Source of the DNA: Chrysogorgia sp. JL179-B06
Lineage: Eukaryota; Cnidaria; Anthozoa; Scleralcyonacea; Chrysogorgiidae
DNA length: 64,000 bases
Direction: 5' to 3'
NCBI GenBank assembly: GCA_035772405.1
Contig: JAYKKM010000263.1
Location: 4,188,001-4,252,000, forward strand
Within the stretch, counting starts at the first letter, position 1, and each line of letters starts with the position of its first letter. Positions 11,385 through 23,510 of the stretch are shown here, one piece after another. The notes beneath the pieces are model-generated. The model searched no databases and was not told the origin of the DNA. It saw only the letters and a program-made list of their open reading frames with translations. The translations under genes and the position numbers were made by a program.

Positions 11385-11554
11385 CCGAGCAGTATGTATC
11401 TTATTATCTATAGAAAGAAAAAATCAGGTGTGAGTGTAGTGATAACTATAATTATTATATAGCATGCTATCGGATATGAGCTTTTGCGTAATCTGATTGG
11501 CTCCCTACTACCAGGCTATCAGCTCATAGCCTACTAGTACATAAATCAAAAACA

Positions 11555-12903
11555 ATGGCTGAACGATTTGTCCATTTAAACGAAGACGAAATTCAACTTT
11601 TACTTGAAAAAAATACACCAAAAAATACAAACAAAGCTACAAAATATGGGATGAAAGTATTTGATGGTAAGTAAATATTTCTTTCAAATAAAAAATGAGA
11701 AAAACTGCAATTTTTCTAAAAAACATTGATTGAAAGTGAAAACAACGCCGTAAAAACAATTTGTTTATAACATTTAAATTTTCGGCTTTATTTTTAGAAT
11801 GGTTCACAAGCTCTAAAAAGTTTGAAAAATACATCACATACATGTCAAAACCCGAGTTGAATACTTGTTTGAAGCTGTTATATACGTCTGCTAGACAAAA
11901 AGACAGCTCGTATTATAAAACAACAACAATGAAGTCGATAAGAGCCGCCATTGACCGGTTTCTGAAAAGCCCTCCAAACAACAAAGATTTCTCAATAATT
12001 GGAGATCCTACCTTTTCCGAAGCAAACGCTGTCTTAAACGCGTTTGTCAAAGATTTAAGAAAATCCGGAAAAATAACAGGAACAGTTCACAAAAGAGCTA
12101 TTTCAAGTGACCAAATCCAGCTACTTTTTAGTTCTGGCGAGTTGGGGCCAGCCGACAGCAAAAGTCCAGCACAACTATTCCGTACAGTCTGGTTCTTTCT
12201 AAGTTTTTACTTTGGCAAAAGAGGCAGAGAAAACCAAAGGCAGTTGAAGCTGTCCATGCTAATTCAGAGATTAGCACCAGACGGTAAAGAGTTTTTTGAA
12301 CTCAACCGTGAAGTTCCAGGTTCTATCCTAGCGACAAAAAATCACCAAGGAGGCCTCAACGATCCTGAAGACGAATCCGATGGCAAAATCTTTTCTGTTC
12401 CCGACTCAAATATCTGCCCAGTCAAAACAATCAAGAACTACTTGAAGCATCTAAATCCTTCCTGTGACTGTCTTTTCCAGCGACCAAAAGATCCAAAATG
12501 CCAAAATTTTGATGTCAACGCCGACATGGTTTGGTATTACAACGCGCCAGTCCGCGAATCGACCCTTAGAAACTTGCTTCGTGTTATGAGCGAGAGAGCA
12601 GGAATTGAGCCTCCTTTAACAAATCACTGCATTAGAGCGACATCAGTCACGGTTCTGTCTGATGCCCACGTTGAAAATCGTCATATAAAGTATTTGACAG
12701 GCCATAAATCTGACGCTTCCATAGAGTCTTACAGCAGCCGGCCATCCGCACGTCAACAAGAAGCAATGTCTGCCATCTTAAGCAGTTATATTAATCCAAG
12801 CGATGCAGTTCCAGCGATCTTGAGTGAAACAGATCAAAATCAGGAAAATCGTAGCATTACTGATGTCTCCACGGTGTCTATTTCTTCTCCAAATGCTCAG
12901 TAG
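11555..12903 (+). CDS. Crypton-type tyrosine recombinase (KIAA1958/DUF3504-like), two exons
   Basis: Exon 1 is 11,555-11,666 (ATG, MAERFVHLNEDEIQLLLEKN), exon 2 is 11,798-12,903; donor GATG/GTAAGT and acceptor TTTTTAG/AATGG join in phase (D-E-W-F). The 405-residue product has an N-terminal helical core-binding region, then an FYFGKRGRENQRQL segment that holds the first catalytic arginine. Near the C-terminus NHCIRATSVTVL gives the H-x-x-R box, LTGHKS gives the second histidine and SIESYSSR gives the tyrosine nucleophile. It therefore retains the R/H-R/H/Y set of an active recombinase that cuts DNA through a 3'-phosphotyrosine. The frame is intact with no stops. The family also includes domesticated vertebrate genes, but here the single short intron and intact motif set suggest a recent element. 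Confidence 0.85.
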
Positions 12904-13272
12904 ACATCAGTTGTTAACAACCAGTCGTTAACATTCAAAAATCAAAGCAGCTTGACGACACAGAGTCCAGTGTTTAACTTCCATAACTGCAGTGTCCAGA
13001 TCTACAATTGACCGTAAACTAACTTGTTCTTGCAATGTTTATGCATTTATTTTGTCGATTTACGACTCAAATAACTTGTTTACCACATATCAGTGTCGAA
13101 TTTCATTTCCATTGACACATGATTGACAGTTGAGAATTTATATCAATTTTCGGCGCACGCGCATAATTATTATTTGTACTGCGCATGCCGGATGTAATAA
13201 AATCATTAATTTTGCATTCAATTTTGTTTGGGTAATAAATTAATGTAATACGAAGTTTTGCTATATAATAAA

Positions 13273-13380
13273 ACAATTATACCATTCGCTCTCGTCGTAT
13301 ATGAACTAATAGCCAATGAGGCGCGAAGCGCCTCGTTGGCTATGAGCTCATATGCGACTCGAGCTCATGGTATAATTGTT
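13273..13380. repeat. Long inverted repeat downstream of the Crypton
   Basis: Arms begin AACAATTATACCAT and end ATGGTATAATTGTT, with a turn at GAGGCGC-GAAG-GCGCCTC around 13,325. About 50 bases pair on each side with a few mismatches. It may be a palindromic MITE. Confidence 0.7.
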
Positions 13381-13599
13381 AAATATATAATACAGTATTT
13401 GTTCATGACGTTATGAATATGTTTAAGCCATGGCAAAGGAGGATTACATGATATATTGTCAGACTGATTTACAGACGTAGGTGACACTAGTATATATTAA
13501 TATTTTTATTTAATCAAGTAGTACAGTATACACTATAGGGTATTACATTCCATATTTAAATTGTTGATATGGTACTGTAGGTATAATTGTATAATATAT

Positions 13600-13868
13600 T
13601 ATTATATGGTAGCGAGTGAGATACTAGAAAATACACAGTGAGATATTTTCCATATCTTCACTAGTGAAGATATCGATCATGTGACTAACCGAATTGAATG
13701 TTTATCGTGTTGTTTCCATATAATAAAAAGAACATTACACGGTGAACATTACACGGTGCCTTGAAGATATGAATTTTATCTTCTCGTGGTAAAAACAATA
13801 TTTTACTCATTTGCTTCGCTCATTCGTAAAATATTGCTTCCACCACTCGAAGATAAAATTCATATGTT
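13600..13868. repeat. Foldback element, TTACACGGTG family
   Basis: The arms GAATTTTATCTTCTCGTGGT (about 13,769) and ACCACTCGAAGATAAAATTC (about 13,842) are inverted copies around a loop TCATTTGCTTCGCTCATTCG, preceded by a doubled AACATTACACGGTG. Non-coding MITE-like foldback. Confidence 0.65.
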
Positions 13869-13880
13869 CGCGCTGCCATC

Positions 13881-13986
13881 TAATTCTCTCTCTCTCCCTC
13901 TCTCTCTCTCCCTCTCTCTCCCTCTCCCTCCCTCTCCCTCCCTCTCTCTCCCCCTCCTCCTCCCCCTCCTCCTCCCCTCCCTCTCC
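13881..13986 (+). repeat. (TCTCCC)n / (TC)n polypyrimidine tract
   Basis: About 105 bases made only of C and T on the plus strand. It lies immediately 5' of the LINE coding remains, so the LINE may have been truncated at or inserted into a microsatellite. Confidence 0.9.
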
Positions 13987-14040
13987 AACACCATCGGTCA
14001 ATGCATTGCCATGTCTTTCCAATGTGTCCAAGTTGCCCAA

Positions 14041-16935
14041 AGGGTTTAAGTTTGGTAGTCTTAATATAAATGGCTTGCCAACTCATATTGATCAGTTGAG
14101 GGTTATGATGACTGATTATCAATTTGATGTGCTAGCTATTAATGAAACCAAGCTTGATAATACTATTGATAGCGGCCTTTTGAACATTTGTGGGTACATT
14201 TTGGAAAGAAATGATCGCAATATTAATGAGTTTCGTTGTATATCCGTGAACATATCAATTATACCTTACGAGGTGATACTGTACCAAATGATTTAGAAAT
14301 GTTGGCTATTGAAATTTGTAAGCCAAAAAGTAAGCCATTTATCATTTCCACTTGGTACAGACCACCTGACTCATTAATTGAGGTTCTCGGGGAATTTGAG
14401 AAATTTTTGATGGCTGTTGATATAGAAGGTAAGGAGACCTTATTGGCAGTGATATCAACTGTAATTTAGCTAAAGATTCAGCTGATCCCTTGTCTACTCC
14501 TGTGAAGTTCCTTTATGAAGCTTATCAGTTTTCCCAGCTAATCACAGATTATACTAGGATGACTGGTCGATCAAAGACTTTGATTGATCATTTTTTGACG
14601 AACGAACCACAGAATTTAGTTGTATCAGGAGTTGTTGAAATAAGTATAAGTGACCATTTCTTAATATATGGTGTACGGAAATTTCAAACTATTAAAGGCA
14701 ATCCTAAATATATTGAAAGTCGAAACATAAAAAATTATGACCCAGAGTTATTTATCTATGATCTTAATAGAGTTCATTGGGACTTACTGGAGATCAGTGA
14801 TGATCCCAATGACATGGTATATACGTGGGGAAGCTTGTTTTCTGAGGTACTTGATATTCATGCACCTTTAAGGAAAAGGGTTAAAAATAAACCTCCCTGG
14901 CTTACCCCTAGTATAAAGAAATTAATGCACTCAAGGGATCATTTAAAAAAGCAAGCCATTAAAAATGGATCAAAATCTTTTTATGACGCTTATAAAGCAG
15001 CCAGAAATCATGTGAATGCTGCTATTAAAAAAGCTAAGAAGGAATATGTTCTGGAAGAGATAGACAATGATATTGGAGATAGTCGACGCACCTGGAAAGC
15101 AATTAATATGTTACTTGGACGAAAGTCCAAAATATCTGGCATTACGGAGTTGAATGTGGGTGACTCTGTTGTTAGTAATCCTTTAGATATTTCTAATGCT
15201 TTCAATAAACACTTTTCTACAATAGGTGCTGAGATCAGTGAGAGAGTTGTCAAAACCTCTGTCTCTCCTGAATCATTTGTTACACCGAGTGAGTCGAAAT
15301 TTGAGTTCACTCCAATTACTGATTTGACAATACAGCATATGTTGTCTACAATATCTGTTTCTAAAGCCTGTGGTTTGGATAAGATTTCCGCCAAACTATT
15401 AAGGAGATGCTTCTGCTGTTATAAGTAGTCCATTGGGCTGTATTTTTAATATGTCTATTAATTCTGGTATTTTTCCGGATAGCTGGAAAATTGCTAAAGT
15501 TTTCCCGGTTTATAAGGGAAATGCCAGAAGTGATGCCAATAACTATCCTCCAATTTCAGTTTTATCTGTTGTAGCTAAAGTATTTGAGAAGCTTATATTT
15601 AACCAACTCTATTTATATTTAACACAAAATGATATTCTAAGTAAGTTTCAATCTGGGTTTCGATCTGGTCACTCTACTTTAACGGCTCTCTTGCAGGCAA
15701 CTGAAAAGTGGTTTAGAAATATTGATAATGGCTATATGAATGGTGTAGTTTTTGTTGACCTAAGTAAAGCTTTTGATACTGTAAATCATGCAATCCTTTT
15801 AAGAAAGCTGAGCATTTATGGGATTAGGGGAACATCGTTAGAATGGTTTTGCTCATATCTCACGAATAGATCGCAATGTTGCATGGTCAACAATACAATG
15901 TCAGCACCTTGGCCATTGACGACGGGAGTTCCACAAGGCTCCACCTTAGGTCCTTTACTATTTCTGGTTTATATAAATTATCTACCGAACTGTTTAGACT
16001 TCACTGCTCCTGGCATGTATGCTGATGATACACTGATTACTGCCACCGCTGAAACGGTTGATGAACTTGAAAGCATTTTAAATTGGGATATCAAGAAACT
16101 TAGTATATGGCTTAGTGCCAATAAGTTATCGGTAATATCACTAAAACTGAGTTTATCATTATAGCATCTAATTATCGATTGAAACAGCTGATAGGGGATC
16201 CTAAGATTAAGTTAAGAGAAAAGATTATCAAACGTGTATCAAAGGCTAAATTGCTTGGAGTTCTGGTGGACGAAAAACTAAGTTGGGACGATCATATTGA
16301 TGAAAGAATAGTTCCAAAGATACTAGGGGGCCTTCGGATGCTCAAAGTATTGAGAAATATATTAACAATACCTCATTTGGTCTCTCTGTATCAATCACTC
16401 ATAGTTCCTTATTTTGATTATTGTAGTACGGTATGGGGTAACTGTGGTACTGTACTGAAAAATAAGCTTCAAAAATTACAAAACAGAGCAGCTAGAATAA
16501 TCACTAGGTCCGGATATGAGATCAGATCAATTGATATATTAGCTTCGTTAAGTTGGTCTGATCTTGAGATTAGAAGAAAACGGCAAAAGGCCATTTTAAT
16601 GTATAAGATCATTAATGGCTTTGCCCCAGTCTATCTGAGTAAAATGTTTACACGAATAAATGAGGTTCATAATCATGATTTACGGGCTTCTGAAATTAAT
16701 GTTGCAATTCCATTTCCTCAAACAGGGTATTTAAAGCGCAGTCTTATGGAATGATTTACCATCGATTATTAAAAATGCAACTAATGTAAATAGTTTTAAG
16801 AATTTGATCCAAACTTATAATTTTTGATGTTATTTGTTTCATTGTATTAAGCATTTGTATATACATGTAATTTGCATTTACGGCTCTCTTGAAAAGCAAT
16901 TGTAAATAGTTGAAGAAACCACCGTATTTAAATAA
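14041..16935 (+). pseudogene. Decayed non-LTR retrotransposon (LINE, CR1/jockey-like), 5' truncated
   Basis: An AP endonuclease starts at FKFGSLNINGLPTHIDQLRV, with FDVLAINETKLDNTI, STWYRPP and later SDHFLI, the motifs of the APE fold. Reverse transcriptase follows at 15,433-16,164: FPVYKGNARSDANNYPPISV, GVVFVDLSKAFDTVNHAILL, TTGVPQGSTLGPLLF and MYADDTL, the YADD catalytic box. A C-terminal region follows in a third frame (16,179-16,754: LLGVLVDEKLSWDDHI, VWGNCG). At least four frame changes or stops (about 14,235, 14,468, 15,425, 16,163) make it dead. The 3' UTR runs directly into a (TCTCTCTA)n microsatellite at 16,938, likely the element's own repeat tail. Confidence 0.85.
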
Positions 16936-16937
16936 AG

Positions 16938-17341
<404 letters not shown>

Positions 17342-17382
17342 AAAGTAGAGTGCTGCGTAGGCAGTGTTTACGATATATAGCA

Positions 17383-17541
17383 AAGTGAAATGGTGGTGAA
17401 CTGCCGAGATTTTGAACGAGATACTGACGTTTCGAGCGGAGCCCTTCATCAGAGTAAGACCACTCTGATGAAGGGCTCCACTCGAAACGTCAGTATCTCG
17501 TTCAAAATCTCGGCAGTTCACCACCTTTTCACTTTGCTATA
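17383..17541. repeat. Near-perfect palindrome with a hammerhead-like motif
   Basis: The arms (about 75 bases each) start GCAAAGTGAAATGGTGGTGA and end with its inverse, turning at about 17,462. One arm contains CTGATGA, a short pairing GGG/CTC, then GAAACGTC, the conserved core order of a hammerhead ribozyme with a minimal stem III. Flanked by TATATA microsatellites on both sides. Confidence 0.8.
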
Positions 17542-17631
17542 TACATATATATATATAGAAGTATGTTGATAAAAATTATCAGGTTCAAAGTCATATGCAT
17601 AGGATGGAGTGCTCAATGCGTAAACGTAGAG

Positions 17632-17838
17632 CGAAATAACAAACAAAGTGAAAACACTGATTACTTCATTGAAGTTTATTCACAACAAACTTGTTTCGTA
17701 TGACAATCCGAAGCTTGCCACACTCATCAGGTGATTCACCTGATGAGTGTGGCAAGCTTCGGATTGTCATACGAAACAAGTTTGTTGTGAATAAACTTCA
17801 ATGAAGTAATCAGTGTTTTCACTTTGTTTGTTATATAT
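17632..17838. repeat. Perfect ~100 bp-arm palindrome with a hammerhead-like motif
   Basis: The arms run from AACAAACAAAGTGAAAACAC to its exact inverse, turning at GGTGATTCACC (about 17,735). Each arm has CTGATGAG, a helix closing on C-UUCG-G, and CGAAAC, the hammerhead core layout. The inverse ends in a (TA)n/(TATAGA)n microsatellite. A third, single-armed relative lies at about 17,940-18,050 (TAGAGCGGAATAGTAAGAC). Confidence 0.85.
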
Positions 17839-18253
17839 ATATATATATATATATAGATATATAGATAGATATATAGATATATAGATATATAGATATAGAT
17901 AAATAGCAAGTTCGAAAACATATATGAGTAGAGTGCTTGATACCGGTAGAGCGGAATAGTAAGACAAAAAGACAAACTTGAGTTACTTCATTTGAATCAC
18001 TGCAGATCTGTTTTGTATGGCAAGCTTAGCTTACCACACTCACCATTCATTTCTTAGTCTAAGTTTATTATGTACTAGCTTTATTACTTTATTCTGTAAT
18101 TCCATTCTACTTTTTTAAATATTGAGCACTTTATTTTATAGACAAATTTTTTGCCCAGTTACAATATATCTGTCTATTCATCTAATTGTTTATTGAAACT
18201 TAATTATCACCATAATACATATATGTTGTGTCACAATTTCCTACTGTATATCT

Positions 18254-18332
18254 GACCTTATCTGGTTGAGCAAATGGTTTACGTACTATGTAAACCATAT
18301 TGTCAGTGGGTTCAAACCCCACTGGGGTCAAA
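18254..18332 (+). repeat. tRNA-derived SINE-like copy 2
   Basis: Second copy of the unit at 11,304: begins GACCTTATCTGGTTGAGCAA, has the B box GGTTCAAACCCC and ends CACTGGGGTC. Both copies lie in introns of the KDZ-type gene. Confidence 0.6.
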
Positions 18333-18388
18333 CTGAATATCATATGCCGGATGTATATTTAGTTTTTAACTAATGTTTGTTTGTTTAG

Positions 18389-18665
18389 ATAGCTGCATTG
18401 CCAAAGCTCACAGTTGTTTCTCCCTTAGTGGCTGAGTTTATAGAACATTTTTAAAGCATATACCTGTACATGTATATGTACAAATCAGATTTAAATACTA
18501 TTCTGTTGGTTTGCTGTTTAGACTGTTTAATTTTTATTTTTTTTCAGGACAATATGTTTATTAATGTGAAGCTTAAGACATCAATACTCAAAAACCCAAA
18601 TCATCAATGTCCATTTGTGGGAATTGTGGACTATCTAAAAACTATTGTGATTACTGATGAGAAAG
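18389..18665 (+). CDS. Middle exons of the KDZ-type gene (tentative)
   Basis: After an acceptor TTTGTTTAG the frame reads IAALPKLTVVSPLVAEFIEH; its donor is not clear. The exon 18,548-18,665 (acceptor TTTTTTTTCAG, donor AAAG/GTGCAG) encodes VKLKTSILKNPNHQCPFVGI then VDYLKTIVITDEK. No known domain was recognised. Placement in the KDZ-type gene rests on strand, splice signals and position between the HMG and CxC exons. Confidence 0.4.
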
Positions 18666-19171
18666 GTGCAGTTGTACTTGTAACATTGTTATTAATTTGT
18701 GTACATTAATTTTACAATATATTCTGACTGTAGTAAACTTGAGAAATAGGGCTCATCAAAATAGATTGATTGAATGAGCTTTCAACTATCAGTCTGTAGC
18801 CCTTAACAGGTTGGACATAAATGGAAAAAGACCAAAATAATAAATTGCATACATAGAGTGTTATTGCTTGTGGCAACAAACCGTATCATTTATCATACCA
18901 GACTGTAATCTTAAATTCTTGAATGTTTGCATGGTGACAAATTGTTACATTAAAGATATACTGTAATTGAAAACACCATTTTTATTTATCCTGAGCTTTC
19001 CATCTGTTGACCCACTCAGGCCTTCCTCAGATCAATCATTGTGATGAATCAAAATCTCAGTTATAAATAAAAAACATGGTGTTTCCACAAATTTTCTCTT
19101 CATGCGACAGCAGTAATCTACCGTGTTGAGTGCAACCTTTTTAATTTGATAAACGATAAACAATTGTGTAG

Positions 19172-20910
19172 GTCTTCAACATGAATATCAAGTATTATTT
19201 TGTGGTTGCGAGAGTGAAGCCTGTACATTGGTTGAGTTGGGTCTCTGGCCAGCTACACCAGTTAAACCTCTGATGGCCTTTACATTTTCTTTAATGGAAC
19301 AGTTAGAGAAGATTTTCCTTGTTGGTAAAGTGTCTGTTAAACACTTTTGTGCATCTCTTCCTGATTTTTCAAATTTTCCAGTAAGTAAATTATTTAATGG
19401 GTGTCAAACAATTACATACAGACTCTATTTTTAGCAGGACAGGTAGATGTACAGTACTATATACATATAGTATTTTTTTCATTTCTAGAGGGTGGAAGTT
19501 ATTATACATTGTATCAATGGTTCCAATGAAGATCAACAAGACATAGTACAAGAAATCAACGTATGCACATCCATTAAATCCTTGAATGTACATCCAGTTC
19601 CTACTGTAGTACTGTACCATATCAAAAGAGATTAAGCACATGGAAATTGTTTCAATTATTTAAAATTAGATTTCACTAAGACCTCATAATATAATATTAT
19701 ACATGTATATAATTACAATGCCTCACAAGTTGTTAATTTTTGTGTTTTTATATTGTTGGATTGTCCACAAGCCCATAGAAATATATCGAAACATGTTGGA
19801 TGCATTTGAAGAATTCAGGTAATACCCAAATTACAAAGTTTGCTTCATGGTTGCAGTTTAGGTCTGTATACTTCCATATGCATGAGCTCCAAACAACATC
19901 TTTTAAAGTCTAGCAATAGAGTTATCCGGTTATTAATTGGACCACAACGTATCACATACCTGTACCATTTTAAAGCGAATTGGTCATGGGAGAAGGTTGT
20001 GAAATCAAAGAGAAAGAAAAAATAAGTATTTTTAAGTGAGCTTCCAACCTCAAGAGTTTAAAGTCCAAGGTTTAGAATTTGATTGATGCTTTTAAATTTT
20101 TTCCATTGTAATATTTCATAAATTATCAACGATAATCTTTTGCTTCGTTTTATTAATGATTTTTAATGTAGTCACAATATATTTTACATCAAAAATCAAC
20201 GGCATGTTTTTGTAGATAATTTATTAAATATTACAGTAGTATAAAAGCAATATAAAATTACTTACTGTACTCACTTTGAAGCAAGTGTACTTTTTTTTTC
20301 TTCATGCAAATAAAACAGTTGACGATTCCTGAAATTTCTTCTGTGACAATTAGCTTTAAATTGATGTATTATACGTTGTGATCACATTAATATACATTGT
20401 AAGGACGCGCCCCAGCTCTTTTACGAAGTGATACTGGATCACCCTATCAATGGTACGTTCATGTTAGATATAATATGCATACTATACCTGTAAGTACATA
20501 ATTATATATTTTGTTCATTATGTACAGCTTTATACTCATTTCTTTATTGTCATAACTGGTGTCATTAAACTTTTATGTCCTTTTAAGGCATTTTAAATTT
20601 GATCTGCGTACCTTAAAAGATATATGTCCTGATCGTGATGGAGAAAACATTTGGCCCGCATGTCCAAAGGTTAGTATAACTGTTGCAGCACGTCGTAATA
20701 TATATATGTATATAAGCGTTGTTTAATTGCTTTTGATTTGTTAAGGAAAATGGGGTTTTATTTGAGTCTTTTGATGCTCTTTTTGGTCTACCAAGAAAGA
20801 AATCGTCTGGCGTTAGTGTGTTAGATCCAGTACGATATGGTCTTCTCTTTGCTGATCAAGAAGTCGTCGATGATTTCGTAAACAGTTATCAAGATAGAAA
20901 TTCCAGCAGT
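19172..20910 (+). CDS. KDZ transposase exons: CxC cysteine cluster and first catalytic aspartate region
   Basis: Exons: 19,172-19,380, 19,489-19,560, 19,772-19,818, about 20,402-20,489 (weak), 20,588-20,669 and 20,746-20,910, each with AG and GT borders. The first encodes LFCGCESEACTLVELGLWPA then TPVKPLMAFTFSLMEQLEKI, the CxC-type cysteine motif followed by the G-x-x-P-x-x-P-x-x-P-x-x-AF segment seen before KDZ transposase domains. The fifth ends CPDRDGENIWPACPK. The sixth reads SFDALFGLPRKKSSG, which aligns with the DGNFxLxRKKxxG motif where the first catalytic aspartate lies. KDZ enzymes are DDE transposases described mainly by Iyer and co-workers. The C-P-x-C knuckle here is partly degenerate. 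Confidence 0.65.
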
Positions 20911-22440
20911 GTATGTGACTATTTTATTCTTTATATTTCTCTTTTGTTGCACCGACGTCATAACGTGGTGATTAAGAACATCAGTGACCCTGCATGAACT
21001 GCATCTTGTGGACCAGTTTTGTTCTTACCACGTTTTTATGTCATCTGTGCATGATTAGGGACTTTTCGCGAACTACGGTAGTGCAACAATCTAAGTTACC
21101 AACATTTGGAAATAAACCAAAGGCCAAAACACCCAATATTGTATGATTTTTTATGTATATTATTTATGGAAACACCACGTTTTAATTTATCGCTGAGCTT
21201 TCGACCTGTTGACTAAAGTTTTTTATCAGAGCACGAATCTGCCAAAATCGAATAACGAAAACTAAAAAAGGAATAACGAAATGCAGGATCTGATTTTTAT
21301 GTAGTTTAACTTATTCCTGTCCGAGGGATTACCATGAGAGATGAATAGAATCGTCAGGCGTTATAAAACACTAAAGACCTATGCGGACAGGAAAGAGATT
21401 TTAAAATATTTCAGATCAATACATTGCAGTGTAATAGACTAACGTTGATGCTACTCATTTGAAGTAAACATGCTACTCATTTGGTGTTGAATTTACAAAA
21501 ATCACAAAACCACATTTACCAAAAATACCTTATATAACTGAACTGACAACGGCTAAATGAAATCTAGTTATTGAATATTAAGATGTTACTTCGATTTACG
21601 TTATATAGGATTGCCACAATTTCTTAGCTGGTAGTGCACTTAGATCGTAGTGCACTTAGATCAAAGACGAGATCTAGACGAGACAGGGATATTTGGAAGA
21701 GCATGCAGACACGAGTTTCCAAAACGTTTTGTAAATTTAAAGCACGGTGAAAGGTATCAGTAAAAATTACATTTGAATGGTTCATCATATTTTATTTAAT
21801 GATTGAGTCAGTTTTCCTTGTTCTTCGCTTCACAGGGATGTATATCACATAAATTCCGTGAAGAATAAAGACTTTGGATAAATTCTGTTGCTCATTATAT
21901 ATATTCACAGTCTTTATCTAGATAAAGACCTGCGATGAGCAATTAATCTACAATGAGCAATAGAATTGCCCAAGGCCCAATTCATTTGGTCCTCGCCAAA
22001 ACAATCTCGAGTAGGTTACGGTGGAGATAGGTTATGTCTATTTCATTTCTATTTTGGTATAGAGACACTGAGACAGGCAACCGTTTGTTCCAAAAGTGTT
22101 TGTTCGAAAACGTTTATTCCAAGCGCGTTTGTTCCAAAAGCGTTTGTAGATGCCTAGAATGTAAAACGTGTGACAAAAATACTGACTCAATGCGCATGCC
22201 TAAACAGCGTGAAATCATGAAAACCAAGGTAGAGACAGAGTGCAAAGAATTAGTGGGGACTGACTCAAGCTGTTAATAAGACGGGTAGAATTGTTCCGGC
22301 TTCCAAATAGAATGAATTAAACACACTTTCTTCAATTGTGTTGCATTGTATTTACTATTATATTAATAATAAAGTAATAATACTAATATACTATATTAAT
22401 TAGAAAGTCATATTTTAAACTGTATGCATTATCTATTTAG
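20911..22440. other. Intron or degenerate region; includes a repeat at 21,130-21,240
   Basis: No convincing exon was found. The short block at about 21,170-21,235 (GGAAACACCACGTTTTAATT, CGCTGAGCTTTCGACCTGTT) is a second copy of the repeat at 18,966-19,040. A GTTTGTTCCAAAAGCGTTTG-type motif is repeated three times at 22,080-22,150. Confidence 0.4.
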
Positions 22441-22767
22441 GATTTCGCATGCTGTTTGGCTTATTAAAGACATGATATCCCAAACGAAAGATAGAAATAT
22501 TAGCTACAACCTTTTGTATGACATTTCATGTATACTTCAAGCGTCATTTTCAGGTATATGTGCACAACATACAATGTGCGCATTCATGTGCGCCTGTGCG
22601 GCCTATAATAATCACTTGCACTAGTAATTGAGTTGAAGTATGAATATATAGGCAATTCCTGTATATTCACTCTTGTTTAGAATTCCATAGATTTCTCAGA
22701 TATTTTGACACACGTTAAGTTGGCCATACCTATATTTCATGTTTACGGACATAAAGTTGGATGTCAG
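22441..22767 (+). CDS. KDZ transposase exons: second catalytic region (YDxxC) and H-x-x-GH-x-x-GCQ
   Basis: The exon 22,441-22,553 (acceptor CTATTTAG, donor TTCAG/GTATAT) encodes HAVWLIKDMISQ and NLLYDISCILQASF, matching the YDIxC signature of the KDZ catalytic core. The exon 22,681-22,767 (acceptor TTGTTTAG, donor TCAG/GTAAAA) encodes HVKLAIPIFHVYGHKVGCQ, matching the conserved FHxxxHxxxCQ stretch. The next conserved block in KDZ proteins, with the catalytic glutamate (DGExxERxWS), was not found before the Polinton starts or after it, so the gene appears to have lost it. Confidence 0.65.
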
Positions 22768-23000
22768 GTAAAAGTTCAATGTTATCCAAACGAAAAAATG
22801 TCGGTCTGTCAGTCAGTCAATCAGTCAGTTATTTGTTGTTTCAGCACTCTCACACACATCAAATAATCTTGCAGACCCACTCTCCATACTAACTCACATT
22901 GTGTCTGAAAGAAAATCCTCACGAGAAATCAAGACACATTTCTGACCACCACTCGCTGATCGTTTTTCTCATGGGTACCACCCCACTGATTATTGAGAGT

Positions 23001-23171
23001 CACAGTCTCGCAAATTTGTGTTAAACTGCATTTAGAAAAATAGTCGTTTCAACACTTTCACAAATTTATGTCAAACCACATTTAGGAAAATAGTCGTTTC
23101 AACGCTTTCACAAATTTATGTCAAACCACATTTAGGAAAATAGTCGTTTCAACGCTTTTACAAATTTATGT
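23001..23171 (+). repeat. Tandem 50 bp repeat left of the element
   Basis: CAAATTTATG occurs at 23,061, 23,111 and 23,161, and as CAAATTTGTG at 23,011: an exact 50-base period with about 3.3 copies. Each unit carries TTTAGGAAAATAGTCGTTTC. Confidence 0.95.
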
Positions 23172-23230
23172 ATTGTAAACTTGTCTCACGCGTGATAAAA
23201 TTGCCACCTGTTATGCAAATTAGATTATTG

Positions 23231-23510
23231 CCACCTGTTAATAATAGATTAGTCCGTTTGTTCACTACTCTCAGTGTTTGCCACCTCACTTCTAAAATGA
23301 TGATCATACACGTATTTCGACGTTGTGATTCCTCCCGACAACAAGCCCAAGAAAGGCACGTACGGTGTCACAATCGCGACAATGCTCTCAACGTCTTTTT
23401 TTAATAACGGGTCTTTTTGTAGTTCGTCATTTAGTTCGTCAGGATTCTCTATAGCGTTCAACCCATCCAGTAAGCTAGCGAATTTGCTGATTAACAAGTC
23501 GGTGAGAAAA
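23231..23510 (+). repeat. Left terminal inverted repeat of the Polinton-like element
   Basis: Inverted copy of 39,726-40,007, nearly identical over about 280 bases (from CCACCTG to GGTGAGAAAA). It contains the 3' half of the leftmost gene. Confidence 0.9.

Larger units (their letters stand above)
11470..13385 (+). mobile_element. Crypton-type element (approximate limits)
   Basis: A complete tyrosine recombinase gene (11,555-12,903) is followed by a non-coding tail with a long inverted repeat at 13,273-13,380. The motif AGC(C/T)AAT next to ATGAGCTCATA, also seen in short form at about 11,510-11,535 (ATCAGCTCATAGCC), marks both sides, so the element probably spans this interval. Cryptons lack long terminal inverted repeats, so the ends cannot be fixed by eye. 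It sits in an intron of the KDZ-type gene. Confidence 0.5.

Noticed and set aside
13807..14122. Minus-strand glycine/arginine/glutamate-rich frames
   Set aside because: They translate the (TCTCCC)n tract and have no motif outside it.
22424..22624. 66-residue frame as a complete small gene
   Set aside because: Only its splice-bounded part (22,441-22,553) carries KDZ signature sequence; the ends are intronic.
23001..23171. CRISPR array
   Set aside because: The 50-base units are contiguous with no unique spacers.
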